From the NCBI GenBank assembly GCA_040776905.1, contig JAXGZQ010000002.1, forward strand, positions 248,001 through 312,000: 64,000 bases of DNA, given 5' to 3'. The notes below the pieces were generated by a model. That model was given only the letters and a program-made list of their open reading frames with translations, made no database searches and was not told the origin of the DNA. Source of the DNA: SLHU01 sp009929975. Its GTDB lineage: Bacteria > Bacillota > Clostridia > Saccharofermentanales > UBA5734. Positions 1-8,773 of the stretch are shown one piece after another. Numbering within the stretch: position 1 is the first letter of the stretch; every line of letters starts with the position of its first letter. The translations under genes were made by a program, and so were the position numbers.

Positions 1-939
1 CGCTCGATGTGCTGCCGTCTGCGGCTCGATCTGCGTGAGCTGCGCCGCAAGGGCGGCGGCTACTTCGGCAGCGGCGAGAGCACCGGGTCCGTCGGTGTTG
101 TCACCCTGAACCTGCCGCGCATCGCTTACCGCGCCGATTCCGCCGAGGCCTTCTATCAGCAGCTCGATCACCTGATGGACATCGCGGCCCGTTCTCTCAA
201 AACCAAGCGCGATGTGATTACCCGCCTGCTCAATGCCGGGCTCTATCCTTATACCAAGCGTTATCTCGGCTCGTTCGCGCATCATTTCTCGACCATCGGC
301 CTGATCGGCCTGAACGAAGCCTGCCGCAATGCTACCTGGCTGCGCACCGATCTGACTACACAGGCCGGCCAGGCCTTCGCACGCGAAGTCCTGCTCCATA
401 TGCGCGAGCGGCTCTCCGATTACCAGGAGCGCTACGGCGATCTGTACAATCTCGAAGCCACCCCGGCTGAATCGACCACCTACCGGCTGGCCCGGCGCGA
501 CCGCCAGCTGTATCCCGACATCATCACCGCCGCCGGGCCGGACGAGACCCCGTACTATACCAACAGCTCCCATCTGCCGGTCAGCTTCACCGATGATCTT
601 TTCACCGCGCTCGACATCCAGGATGAGCTGCAAACTCTGTACACCAGCGGCACCGTCTTCCATGTCTTCCTCGGCGAGAAACTGCCCGACTGGCGGTCGA
701 CCGCCCGGCTGATCCGTTCAATCGCGGAGCAGTACCGGCTGCCGTACTACACACTCAGTCCGACCTACTCCATCTGTCAGGATCACGGCTACCTGGCCGG
801 CGAACAGGCTGTCTGTCCGCACTGCGGCGCGGAAACGGAAGTCTACAGCCGGATCACCGGCTATTACCGGCCGCTGAAGAACTGGAATGACGGCAAACAG
901 CAGGAATACGCGGACCGGTTGGAGTACGCGGTCGGGTGA
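1..939 (+). CDS. nrdD: Anaerobic ribonucleoside-triphosphate reductase, C-terminal part (cut by window edge)
   Basis: The frame is open from the first base, so this is the C-terminal ~312 residues of a protein of roughly 700. NrdD reduces ribonucleoside triphosphates to deoxy forms under anaerobiosis using a glycyl radical installed by NrdG. Visible family signatures are the RLRLDLRELRRKGGG segment with GSVGVVTLNLPRIAY, the C-terminal zinc-site cysteines (SICQDHGY followed by CPHCG) and the glycyl-radical loop RITGYYRPLKNWNDGKQQEY. The expected partner nrdG does not follow; the next gene is a sugar epimerase about 210 bp on. Identification is firm; only the upstream part is unseen. Confidence 0.95.
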   Translation, partial: RSMCCRLRLDLRELRRKGGGYFGSGESTGSVGVVTLNLPRIAYRADSAEAFYQQLDHLMDIAARSLKTKRDVITRLLNAGLYPYTKRYLGSFAHHFSTIGLIGLNEACRNATWLRTDLTTQAGQAFAREVLLHMRERLSDYQERYGDLYNLEATPAESTTYRLARRDRQLYPDIITAAGPDETPYYTNSSHLPVSFTDDLFTALDIQDELQTLYTSGTVFHVFLGEKLPDWRSTARLIRSIAEQYRLPYYTLSPTYSICQDHGYLAGEQAVCPHCGAETEVYSRITGYYRPLKNWNDGKQQEYADRLEYAVG

Positions 940-1007
940 CGTGGGGGACGCGGGGGACGCGGGGGAGATGTGAGGGGGCGGAGTGAAGGAGATGGCGCGC
1001 GGGCTGG

Positions 1008-1036
1008 TTGCATGTCACGGGTGGTTCCTCTACACT
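1008..1036 (+). promoter_or_regulatory. Weak candidate promoter for the epimerase-nagB genes
   Basis: TTGCAT (1008-1013) and TACACT (1031-1036) are 17 bp apart, about 115 bp before the epimerase start. Both boxes are poor matches. The G-rich stretch at 940-975 just before it contains three imperfect GGGGGACGC repeats. Confidence 0.25.
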
Positions 1037-1151
1037 GAATTTATCAGACGTGGGGAGAGTCGATGACATCAGCGGAGAGTCCGTGATCGAAGATTGCTGC
1101 CGATTTTGTCGTTGAGCCGATCCCAGACGCCCCAAAAGAAAGGGCACCGCC

Positions 1152-2450
1152 ATGCAGCCGAGACGCATCCGTGAACAGATCGGGTTTTACCAAAACGAGC
1201 TGATGAACAATCTGCTGTCGTTCTGGCTGCCGCGCTGCGAGGATCATGAACACGGCGGCTACTGGAACTGTTTTGATAATACTGGCCGCACCCTGGTCAG
1301 TCGTGACAAATATCTTTGGAGCCAGGGCCGCTTTGTCTGGCTGTTCGCGCGGCTGGCGACGATGCAGGGCGATGTCTTCACACAAGCCCAGCGGGCGGAG
1401 TTTATCCGTCTGGCACGAAACGGCCGCGATTTTCTCATGCGGCACAGCCTGATCGCGCCGGATGACTGGCGCTGTGTCTTTCTGACCGATACCACCGGGC
1501 GACCGAAGCTGGCCGCCGGAACCGACCGGCTCGACAGCAGCCTCTTCGCCGACTGCTTTGTTGCCGCCGGGCTGGCCCGTTTTGCGCTGGCCGCTGAAGA
1601 TCATGAGGCCTATCAATTTGCCTGGCATCTGTATCAATCCATCCTCGACCGGGTCGCGGCGGGCGATTATCAGACGCAGCCCTATCCGCTGCCGGAAGGT
1701 TTCCGCGCGCACAGCATCCCGATGATTCTGTCTAATCTGACCGTTGAGCTGCAGGGGGCTGCCGAGCGGTTTGATCCAACCGTCGTGCCGTCACTGCGGG
1801 AGCGGCTCAACCGATTGGCTGAGGACATCCTCGATCATTTTGTCGATGACCGCTCTGTGTTGCATGAAGTGATCGATGCCGACGATGGGCCGGTCGACGG
1901 TCTGCTCGGGCAGCATGCCAATCCCGGCCACGCGCTGGAAGATCTCTGGTTTTTATTCGACTCCGCCGACCGGATCGGTACGGTGCCATGGCGCGGACAT
2001 CTGCCCGAAATTGCCGCGGCGATGCTCGAGATCGGCTGGGACCGTGACCACGGCGGCTTGCTGCATTACTGCGATGTTGACGGTGGCTGCCCGCGCGATC
2101 TGGAGACGGTGGCCGATGACAGCGCGCCGGTGCTGCGCCAGGTCCGCGATGGCTGGAGTGACAAACTGTGGTGGGTCCATTCCGAAGCGCTATATACCTC
2201 GCTGCTTTGCTATCATGAGACCGGCGAGGATCGTTTTATCGACTGGTATGACCGCCTCTTCGAATATACCTTCACGACCTTTCCCAATCCGGACCGTGAG
2301 ATCCGCGAATGGGTGCAGATCCGTGGCCGCGACGGCACCCCGCATGATCAGGTGGTCGCTCTGCCGGTCAAGGATCCCTACCACATCATCCGCAATATCA
2401 TTCTGCTGCTGGAATTGCTGCAGCAGATGGAACACGATGAGCCGCGGTGA
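1152..2450 (+). CDS. AGE family sugar epimerase/isomerase (N-acylglucosamine 2-epimerase-like)
   Basis: A 432-residue protein of the N-acylglucosamine 2-epimerase fold, an (alpha/alpha)6 barrel that interconverts sugars at C2, e.g. GlcNAc and ManNAc. Family features are the early WLPRCEDHEHGGYWNCFD segment, SQGRFVWLFARL, the DRDHGGLLHYCD loop and the WWVHSEALYTSLL helix carrying a conserved histidine. An AAAGGG ribosome binding site precedes the ATG. It sits directly before nagB and nagA, which supports a role in feeding amino sugars into glycolysis, but AGE enzymes also act on mannose, glucose or cellobiose, so the substrate is an inference from context. Confidence 0.85.
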   Translation: MQPRRIREQIGFYQNELMNNLLSFWLPRCEDHEHGGYWNCFDNTGRTLVSRDKYLWSQGRFVWLFARLATMQGDVFTQAQRAEFIRLARNGRDFLMRHSLIAPDDWRCVFLTDTTGRPKLAAGTDRLDSSLFADCFVAAGLARFALAAEDHEAYQFAWHLYQSILDRVAAGDYQTQPYPLPEGFRAHSIPMILSNLTVELQGAAERFDPTVVPSLRERLNRLAEDILDHFVDDRSVLHEVIDADDGPVDGLLGQHANPGHALEDLWFLFDSADRIGTVPWRGHLPEIAAAMLEIGWDRDHGGLLHYCDVDGGCPRDLETVADDSAPVLRQVRDGWSDKLWWVHSEALYTSLLCYHETGEDRFIDWYDRLFEYTFTTFPNPDREIREWVQIRGRDGTPHDQVVALPVKDPYHIIRNIILLLELLQQMEHDEPR

Positions 2451-2536
2451 TCGGATCGACGCCGCATCGTGATGGCCGCATCAAAGAATCGCGAAGGCGG
2501 CACGGTGGCCATCATCCAAAGAAACGAGGTATTGAT

Positions 2537-3316
2537 ATGACCAGAGTTCTGCAAACGTTCAACGCGGAAAACCTGTATGTACGGGTTTTCGACAGCCGGA
2601 TTTCGATGGGTCGGGAAGCCGCCCGCGAAGCCTCTGACAGTCTGCGCCGTCTGCTGGACCGCCAGGACACCGTCCGTGTCATGTTCGCCGCGGCACCGTC
2701 ACAAAATGAGTTTCTCGACGCTCTGGTGGCCGCTGACGGCATCGACTGGTCCCGTGTTCACGCGTTTCATATGGATGAATACATCGGGCTCGATCCGGAC
2801 CACCCGGCCGGCTTTGTCAATTTTCTCGAGGCACGCCTGTTCAGCCGTCTGCCGTTCGGGCAGATCCATCGCATCAACGGACAAGCCGACGATCCTCAGG
2901 CTGAAGCCGAGCGCTACGCCGCGCTGCTGGCTGAGCAGCCGGTCGATCTGGTCTTTCTCGGTGTGGGGGAGAACGGACATATCGCCTTCAACGATCCGCC
3001 GGTCGCCGATTTTGACGATCCGCTGCGGGTTAAAATTGTTGAACTCGACCGGACCTGCCGGCAGCAGCAGGTCAACGACGGCTGTTTCGCGTCGTTCGAC
3101 ACAGTGCCGACCCATGCCCTGACCGTGACCATCCCGACGATGCTCGAGGCCGGACGGCTCCTCTGTATCGTGCCGGCGCGCAGCAAGGCCGACGCGATTG
3201 TACGCATGCTGACCGAGGATCCGAACACCGGCTGCCCGGCGACGATTCTCAAGACGCACCCGGATGCCCGTCTGTATCTCGACCCGGATTCGGCGAGCCT
3301 GCTCGATCTGGACTGA
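2537..3316 (+). CDS. nagB: Glucosamine-6-phosphate deaminase
   Basis: Converts glucosamine 6-phosphate to fructose 6-phosphate and ammonia, the last step of amino-sugar catabolism. The 259-residue length matches the family (about 260). Visible motifs are FHMDEYIGL and GVGENGHIAFNDPP, the active-site loops of the NagB/6-phosphogluconolactonase fold. The ATG at 2537 is preceded by ACGAGG; the open frame extends upstream to 2447 and overlaps the epimerase, but that extension looks non-coding and lacks a ribosome binding site. It forms an operon-like set with the epimerase before it and nagA about 180 bp after it. Confidence 0.93.
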   Translation: MTRVLQTFNAENLYVRVFDSRISMGREAAREASDSLRRLLDRQDTVRVMFAAAPSQNEFLDALVAADGIDWSRVHAFHMDEYIGLDPDHPAGFVNFLEARLFSRLPFGQIHRINGQADDPQAEAERYAALLAEQPVDLVFLGVGENGHIAFNDPPVADFDDPLRVKIVELDRTCRQQQVNDGCFASFDTVPTHALTVTIPTMLEAGRLLCIVPARSKADAIVRMLTEDPNTGCPATILKTHPDARLYLDPDSASLLDLD

Positions 3317-3400
3317 GCGGCGCGTGGCGAGGGAGAGCTGGTGGAAATTTAAGCTTCGCCATGGGTATCGAATTAATTACCTAAACGATGGCTGTTGGAG

Positions 3401-3490
3401 TTGCGGGGGATTAAGTTGAGTTGTGGGGGATTAAGTTGAGTTGCGGGGGTTAAGTTGAGTTGCGGGGGATTAAGTTGAGTTGTGGGGGAT
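3401..3490 (+). repeat. Tandem 20-bp repeat directly upstream of nagA
   Basis: About 4.5 near-identical copies of a 20-bp unit TTGCGGGGGATTAAGTTGAG (3401, 3421, 3441 shortened to 19 bp, 3460, then a partial copy ending at the nagA start). Each copy holds a GGGGG run; the last one is positioned as the nagA ribosome binding site. Confidence 0.85.
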
Positions 3491-3497
3491 TATGAAG

Positions 3498-4679
3498 ATG
3501 AGGACATTGATCAAAAACGGCCGCCTGCTGACACCGCAGGGCGAAATCGAGCGCGGCTGGCTGATCATTGAGGATGGTGTGATCCGCGATCTCGGCTCCG
3601 GAACCGGGCCATCCGAGCCGTTTGACACAATCGTGGATGCGGAGGGTGGCTATGTCAGTCCCGGATTCATCGATCTGCATGTCCACGGCGGCGGCGGCCA
3701 TGATTTTATGGATGGTACCGTTGAGGCGATGGCTGGTGCGGCCCGCCAGCATCTGCGACACGGCACGACGGCGATGGTCCCGACCACGCTGACCTGCAGT
3801 GACGATGAGCTTTATCAGGTCATCGACTGCTACCGAAAGACAAAAGCGCACCTGACAGATGGGCCGGTTTTTCTTGGGCTTCATCTGGAAGGTCCGTATT
3901 TCACCCCGGTCCAGGCCGGCGCGCAGGATCTCGCCTGGCTGCGCTCACCGTCGCCGGATCACTATCAGCCGATACTCGATGCCGGCGGTGACGACATTGT
4001 CCGTCTGTCCGCCGCTGTTGAACTGGACGGCGCGCTGGCTCTGGGTGACGAACTGAAGCGGCGCGGCATACTCGGCTCGATCGGCCACACGGACGCGACC
4101 TATCAGGACGTTGTCGCCGCGCTGGAACATGGCTTCACCCATGTGACCCATCTGTATTCCACCATGTCAACCATCCGCCGCGTCAACGCCTATCGCGTCC
4201 TCGGTGTGATCGAGAGCGTCTATCTGCTCGACGATCTAACCGTTGAGATCATCGCCGACGGCAGCCATCTGCCGCCCGAATTACTGCGTCTGATTGTGCG
4301 CCATATAGCGCCGGAGCGGATCTGCCTGGTCACCGACGCCATGCGCGGAGCCGGTCTGCCGGACGGGACGACCGTGCAGCTCGGCAGCCTGCAGAAAGGA
4401 CAGCCGGCGGTGATCAAAGACGGTGTCGCGTTTCTGCCGGATTTTACTGCCTTCGCCGGCAGCGTCTGTACAGCGGATCGCTGTGTCCGGACCATGCATC
4501 AGCAGGCCGGTCTGCCGGTCGCGGACGCGGTGCGCCTGATGACCGAGAATCCGGCGCGCGTCATCGGCGTCGCAGATCGTAAAGGCCGGCTTGCGCCCGG
4601 ATTCGACGCGGACCTTTGCCTGTTTGATGCGGATATCAACGTGCGCCATGTCTTCGTTGGCGGCCAGCAACGATTTTAG
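3498..4679 (+). CDS. nagA: N-acetylglucosamine-6-phosphate deacetylase
   Basis: Amidohydrolase that removes acetate from GlcNAc-6-phosphate, supplying NagB. Residues visible in order are SPGFIDLHVHGGGGHDFMDG (metal-binding His pair of the TIM-barrel), LGLHLEGPYF (catalytic/metal Glu), SIGHTDATY, THLYSTMS and LVTDAMRGAGLPDG (catalytic Asp). Length (393 residues) fits the family. ATG 3498 is chosen over ATG 3492 and the upstream TTG because the GGGGG ribosome binding site at 3484-3488 is then about 9 bases away. Followed immediately by a tandem array of VSDT elements. Confidence 0.93.
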   Translation: MRTLIKNGRLLTPQGEIERGWLIIEDGVIRDLGSGTGPSEPFDTIVDAEGGYVSPGFIDLHVHGGGGHDFMDGTVEAMAGAARQHLRHGTTAMVPTTLTCSDDELYQVIDCYRKTKAHLTDGPVFLGLHLEGPYFTPVQAGAQDLAWLRSPSPDHYQPILDAGGDDIVRLSAAVELDGALALGDELKRRGILGSIGHTDATYQDVVAALEHGFTHVTHLYSTMSTIRRVNAYRVLGVIESVYLLDDLTVEIIADGSHLPPELLRLIVRHIAPERICLVTDAMRGAGLPDGTTVQLGSLQKGQPAVIKDGVAFLPDFTAFAGSVCTADRCVRTMHQQAGLPVADAVRLMTENPARVIGVADRKGRLAPGFDADLCLFDADINVRHVFVGGQQRF

Positions 4680-4687
4680 TTTTTTGT

Positions 4688-4875
4688 GGTGTCAGACACC
4701 AAAGTGGGCATAGCGTGTGCACAAAATGGTGTCAGACACCGAAGTGGGAAAAGAATGTGCACAAAATGGTGTCAGACACCGAAGTGGGAATGATATGTGC
4801 ACAAAATGGTGCCAGACACCGAATTGGGAAAAGAATGTGCACAAAATGGTGTCAGACACCGAAGTGTCAGACACC
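4688..4875. repeat. Tandem array of VSDT palindromic elements, 40-bp period
   Basis: Cores at 4688-4700, 4728-4740, 4768-4780, 4808-4820 (one base changed: GCCAGACACC), 4848-4860 and a shortened one at 4864-4875. The first five are spaced exactly 40 bp. Inter-core sequence is also conserved, with TGCACA four bases before each core and TGGGAA or TGGGCA four bases after. It lies between the convergent nagA and GH32 genes. Confidence 0.95.
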
Positions 4876-4900
4876 AAAATGGGCATGGATCAAATGAGGA

Positions 4901-6274
4901 CTAAAGCATCGTGATCGTTGCGCTGCCTCCGGTGACGGATATTGTGTTGTAGGGGGTATCGGGGAAGATGAGTGCGGTATACGATCGAGTCCCCTGGTCG
5001 ATGAACGCTTCCACGACGGAGACATCGAAGATCAAATCGAGCTGGTAGGATCCGTTGAAAAAGCGCGGATAGGATCGTCTCTGGTACAACTCCATCTGAA
5101 ACTGCGGATGGAAATCGTCCGCACCGGCTTTTGATCGATCGATATAAAACTCATTTTGTTGGTTGACACCGAGTGTCAGCATCTGTCCTGATTGGTTCTT
5201 CAATACGATTTCTGATGGTCCGTCCGCTGTGAGAACGAGGCGGAAAGTTTCGCTGGTCAACGGCTGTTCACCGGTGAAGCTATGATGGGGTATTGTTTCA
5301 CTTTCAGATTGATCGACCGGCAGGATCGGCTTGCCACCAAGACGCAGACCATCATTGGGTGTCTCGACCAGTTTGAGTGACTTGGCCAGTGACATTTGGC
5401 CGCAATAGTCTCCCGTCGGCAGTTGCGCGGCATAGCCCCAGTTGCTGGCCCAGGCCAGGAAAATCCGCTCCGGCGCGTTCTGGAACGTCACACCGGCATA
5501 ATGGTCGAAGCCTTCATCGACCCGTGCGACCTCGTCAAATGGCTGGCTGTTGATGAAAGTATTGCCATCAAAATCGCCGATAAAGTACTGCGGAATGATC
5601 TGACCTTGTTCAGGCGTTGTTGTCATACTGACCAGCAATAACCATTTTTCACCATCACGTGTCGGTAGCGGGAACAGATCCGGACATTCCCAGATGCCGG
5701 GTGCCAGGTTGCCCTCGGGACCGAACTCGCCGGTCTTGTGCCAGTCGAGCAGATTATCGGACGCATAGAAATGGACCCGATCCTTGGCGGCCAGGACCAG
5801 GCTCCAGCAGCCGCGGACCGGATTCCAGAACATCTTGGGATCGCGGAAATCGGTGATACCGGGATTCTTGATCACCGGATTCTGCTCGTATTTGGTGAAA
5901 TGGATGCCGTCCAAACTATAGGCGACACTTTGCTGTTCACATTCTCCGTGGCTTGTATACATCGCGACGATTGGAGCTTGGCCGTCGGTGCCCAGGCCTG
6001 ATGTGTTGTGTTCATCGTAGACAGCGCTGCCGCTGAAAATGACGCCGAGCTCGTCCGGCGCGATCGCCACCGGACGATGCTGCCAGGTGAGCAGATCGGT
6101 CGAAATTGCGTGTCCCCAGTGCATCGGTCCCGGTGTTGTTCCTTTAGGATAATGTTGGTAAAACAAATGATAATTACCGTTTTCGTATACCATGCCGTTT
6201 GGATCGTTCATCCAGTTGGCTGCCGGTGTGAAGTGGAATTGTGGTCGAAAGTCACGCTTGCCTTTAGTACTCAT
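4901..6274 (-). CDS. GH32 beta-fructofuranosidase (sucrose/fructan hydrolase)
   Basis: Cleaves terminal fructose from sucrose, sucrose 6-phosphate or fructo-oligosaccharides. The GH32 landmarks are all present: NWMNDPNG (nucleophile Asp), FRDPKMF (transition-state Asp) and WECPDLFPL (acid/base Glu), followed by a C-terminal beta-sandwich. There is no signal peptide, so it should act in the cytoplasm on an imported substrate. The ATG at 6274 is preferred to a GTG three codons earlier because AGAGGTG then sits at proper spacing. It is divergent from the ROK regulator and ABC transporter genes and fits a single fructan-use locus with the fructokinase at 14086. Confidence 0.93.
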   Translation of the reverse strand: MSTKGKRDFRPQFHFTPAANWMNDPNGMVYENGNYHLFYQHYPKGTTPGPMHWGHAISTDLLTWQHRPVAIAPDELGVIFSGSAVYDEHNTSGLGTDGQAPIVAMYTSHGECEQQSVAYSLDGIHFTKYEQNPVIKNPGITDFRDPKMFWNPVRGCWSLVLAAKDRVHFYASDNLLDWHKTGEFGPEGNLAPGIWECPDLFPLPTRDGEKWLLLVSMTTTPEQGQIIPQYFIGDFDGNTFINSQPFDEVARVDEGFDHYAGVTFQNAPERIFLAWASNWGYAAQLPTGDYCGQMSLAKSLKLVETPNDGLRLGGKPILPVDQSESETIPHHSFTGEQPLTSETFRLVLTADGPSEIVLKNQSGQMLTLGVNQQNEFYIDRSKAGADDFHPQFQMELYQRRSYPRFFNGSYQLDLIFDVSVVEAFIDQGTRSYTALIFPDTPYNTISVTGGSATITML

Positions 6275-6299
6275 TGCAGTCACCTCTTTACTTAATTAT

Positions 6300-6320
6300 T
6301 AACATCGTTATTAGATGTAA
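6300..6320. promoter_or_regulatory. Candidate operator (imperfect inverted repeat)
   Basis: TAACATC (6300-6306) and GATGTAA (6314-6320) form an imperfect inverted repeat, one mismatch, with a 7-base spacer, just upstream of the GH32 start in the AT-rich divergent region. It is a plausible binding site for the adjacent ROK regulator; nothing else supports this. Confidence 0.3.
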
Positions 6321-6419
6321 CAAGTTAATTATATATTACCGTTAACAACATAGAAATTGTCATATAGCACAAATAAAAAATGTATAATAAACAAAAAAAA
6401 AAAGATATATGTGATATTA

Positions 6420-6448
6420 TTGACAATATATATAATTGATGATAAATT
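6420..6448 (+). promoter_or_regulatory. Sigma-A type promoter for the ROK regulator
   Basis: TTGACA (6420-6425), 17-bp spacer, TAAATT (6443-6448), about 50 bp before the chosen start codon. It is a consensus -35 with good spacing. Confidence 0.65.
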
Positions 6449-6496
6449 TCTGTTAAGGACGTTAATGAATATCGGTTGATGGCTTGTGAGGTTTTG

Positions 6497-7723
6497 ATGA
6501 GTCGCGAGAAAAAAGGTACAAATAATGTTGATGTCTCAAATCTGAATCGGTCTCTTGTTTTGCAGTACTTACATCGAAATGGTATTTGTACAAGAGTGCA
6601 AATCAGTAGAGCGCTAGGACTAACTCAGGCATCAATATCTAAAATAACTGCTTCCTTAATAAAAGAGGCTATTATTGAAGAAACAGGTTTTGTGTCAGGT
6701 GATAAAGGTCGTAGATCTATTGGTGTTACTATATCATCATCAAAAAAGTTTATCGGTGTTAAATTATCAAGAAGATCTTTTTCTGTTGGTGTCTTTGATA
6801 TATGGGGAACAGCATTCAATGTTGCTACAGAACGGTTTTCAGGTTCTGTAGGTATTGAGTTATTATTTTCAAAGATTAAAAAATACATTCAAGAATTTTT
6901 AGATTCACAAACTGATGTCGCTGCTATTGGGTTTGCGGTACCAGGTCCATTCTATATTAAAGACAACAGGATTCTATTAATCACATCAATGAATAACTGG
7001 CATGATATTCGTCTTTCTGATGAATTTGAAAATGACTTTAATCTACCCCTTATATTCAGTCATGACGCTAATGCTGGTGCGCTTGCTGACTGGTGGTTTG
7101 GTACACAAAAAGCACCCCATAATGGTACCCTTGTTCACTTTTTAGTTGGTGAAGGTGTTGGTGCTGGAATTATTTCTGATGGACACGTTCTTGAGGGTGA
7201 TCAAGGTATTGCCGGAGAAATAGGACATATTAGTATTGATGTTAATGGGCAAAAATGTGCTTGTGGCAATCAAGGCTGTCTTGAAGGGTACTGTTCTTCA
7301 CTATCATTTATTAGCCAAGCTCTTGAAATAAGAGAGAAATATCCAAATAGTTTGCTAAATAAAATTCATAATTTATCAGTAAAAGAAATTTACAATTGTT
7401 GTCAGCAAGGAGACAAAGCAGCAACGGATTTAGTAGTGAAAATGGGCAGATATATAGGCTATGGAGTTGTCACACTTATCAATGCATATAACCCATCAAT
7501 AATAGTAATAAGCAATGAAATGGCTCAGGGAGGTTATTTTCTACTAGACGTTGTTAAGAAAACAGTGAAAGAGAGAGTTCTAGACAATGTATATGAGAAA
7601 ACTAGTATTGTCTTAAGTAGTTTTCCACATGATTCAGTTTTATATGGTGCAGCAGCGGTTGCAATAAACCATTGCTTACTGAATACATGTTTGCTCGCAA
7701 AAAGGAACAGAGAGAATTCGTAG
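6497..7723 (+). CDS. ROK family transcriptional regulator
   Basis: 408 residues. The N-terminal winged helix-turn-helix is recognisable at NRSLVLQYLHRNGICTRVQ and SRALGLTQASISKITASL. A ROK sugar-kinase-like domain follows, with IGFAVPGPFY, HDANAGALADWWFG, VGEGVGAGIISDG and a zinc motif GHISIDVNGQKCACGNQGCL. ROK repressors (NagC/XylR type) sense sugars. Its position between GH32 and the transporter suggests control of sucrose/fructan genes. The ATG at 6497 has GAGG five bases upstream; the earlier in-frame TTG and ATG (6476, 6479) lack spacing. AT-rich composition unlike the flanking 5 kb indicates transfer. Confidence 0.9.
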   Translation: MSREKKGTNNVDVSNLNRSLVLQYLHRNGICTRVQISRALGLTQASISKITASLIKEAIIEETGFVSGDKGRRSIGVTISSSKKFIGVKLSRRSFSVGVFDIWGTAFNVATERFSGSVGIELLFSKIKKYIQEFLDSQTDVAAIGFAVPGPFYIKDNRILLITSMNNWHDIRLSDEFENDFNLPLIFSHDANAGALADWWFGTQKAPHNGTLVHFLVGEGVGAGIISDGHVLEGDQGIAGEIGHISIDVNGQKCACGNQGCLEGYCSSLSFISQALEIREKYPNSLLNKIHNLSVKEIYNCCQQGDKAATDLVVKMGRYIGYGVVTLINAYNPSIIVISNEMAQGGYFLLDVVKKTVKERVLDNVYEKTSIVLSSFPHDSVLYGAAAVAINHCLLNTCLLAKRNRENS

Positions 7724-7790
7724 ATCGTACGACAATCTAGTAGTCTTTGTTTGAAAGAGATTTGATTATCATAGGGGAGAGGTTTAACAT

Positions 7791-8738
7791 ATGGCTGATC
7801 TATTGTTAACAAAAAAAGCTAAATATCATAGAAAAAGTTTATTTAGAAGAATTATCGAAAGCTGGCAATTATATGTTCTAATGATTCCTGCTTTGCTGTG
7901 GTTAGTTGTTTTTGCATATTATCCTATGTATGGATTAGTCATTGCATTTAAAGATTTTAGAATTCGTGAAGGTATTTTGGCCAGTCCATGGTCATCTCCA
8001 TTATTTTCGCATTTTCAAGATTTCTTCAGCACAAGTATAGCAGTGTCAGCAATATGGAATACTGTGATAATAAGTCTTCTTTCCCTATTGATAGCTTTCC
8101 CGATACCTATTATATTTGCATTGCTTCTTAATCAGGTTCGTCGCTCAGGTGCTCGAAAAACCATACAAACAATCTCATACGCACCATATTTTATGTCGAA
8201 CGTTGTTGTTGTCAGTATAATTTCAGTTCTCTTTGCGGCAAATGGACCTGTAAATCGAATTATACAGGACATGGGCGGAAATATTAAATACTTCACAAGT
8301 ATGCCAGAATACTTCAGATCAATATATATAGGTTCGAATATTTGGCAGACAATGGGGTTTAGCGCCATTATCTATATTGCAGCCCTTGTCAGTATTAGTC
8401 CGGATTACTATGAAGCAGCAGTAATAGATGGTGCTTCTAAATTCAAACGAATATTATACATCGATATTCCATTGATTATGCCTACTATAATCCTTATGTT
8501 GATCTTATCTGTTGGTAATATTATGAGTGTAGGATATGAAAAAGCCTTTTTGCTTCAGAATGGTCCAAATACGACTGTAAGTGAAATAATATCGACCTAC
8601 GTTTATAAAGTTGGTCTGTTGAGTGCACAGTATAGTTTTGCTACAGCTGTTGGTTTATTTAATTCTGTTGTCAATTTCATTATTTTGATTATTGCAAATT
8701 TAGTTGCTAAGAAAGTATCTGACATCAGCATATTTTGA
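7791..8738 (+). CDS. ABC sugar transporter permease, LplB type
   Basis: 315 residues with about six membrane segments; first one at WQLYVLMIPALLWLVVFAYY. The EAA loop of binding-protein-dependent permeases is visible as YYEAAVIDGASKFKRILYID, which contacts the ATPase. GGGGAGAGG precedes the ATG. The sequence resembles the LplB-type permeases found with carbohydrate-binding lipoproteins in Bacillota. It forms an operon with the next two genes. No ATPase gene is present, as is common for these systems, which borrow a shared MsmK-like ATPase. Confidence 0.9.
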   Translation: MADLLLTKKAKYHRKSLFRRIIESWQLYVLMIPALLWLVVFAYYPMYGLVIAFKDFRIREGILASPWSSPLFSHFQDFFSTSIAVSAIWNTVIISLLSLLIAFPIPIIFALLLNQVRRSGARKTIQTISYAPYFMSNVVVVSIISVLFAANGPVNRIIQDMGGNIKYFTSMPEYFRSIYIGSNIWQTMGFSAIIYIAALVSISPDYYEAAVIDGASKFKRILYIDIPLIMPTIILMLILSVGNIMSVGYEKAFLLQNGPNTTVSEIISTYVYKVGLLSAQYSFATAVGLFNSVVNFIILIIANLVAKKVSDISIF

Positions 8739-8773
8739 GATCAACTCGTGAGATAATGAATAGGTGGTAAATT

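Noticed and set aside
4688..4875. CRISPR array (regular 40-bp spacing of a repeat)
   Set aside because: The sequences between repeats are nearly identical instead of unique, there are no cas genes, and the repeat also occurs singly all over the window and inside genes.
4692..4914. Small proteins made of VSDT or WCQTP repeats
   Set aside because: Open frames on both strands arise only because the repeat has no stops; there is no ribosome binding site or conserved non-repeat part.
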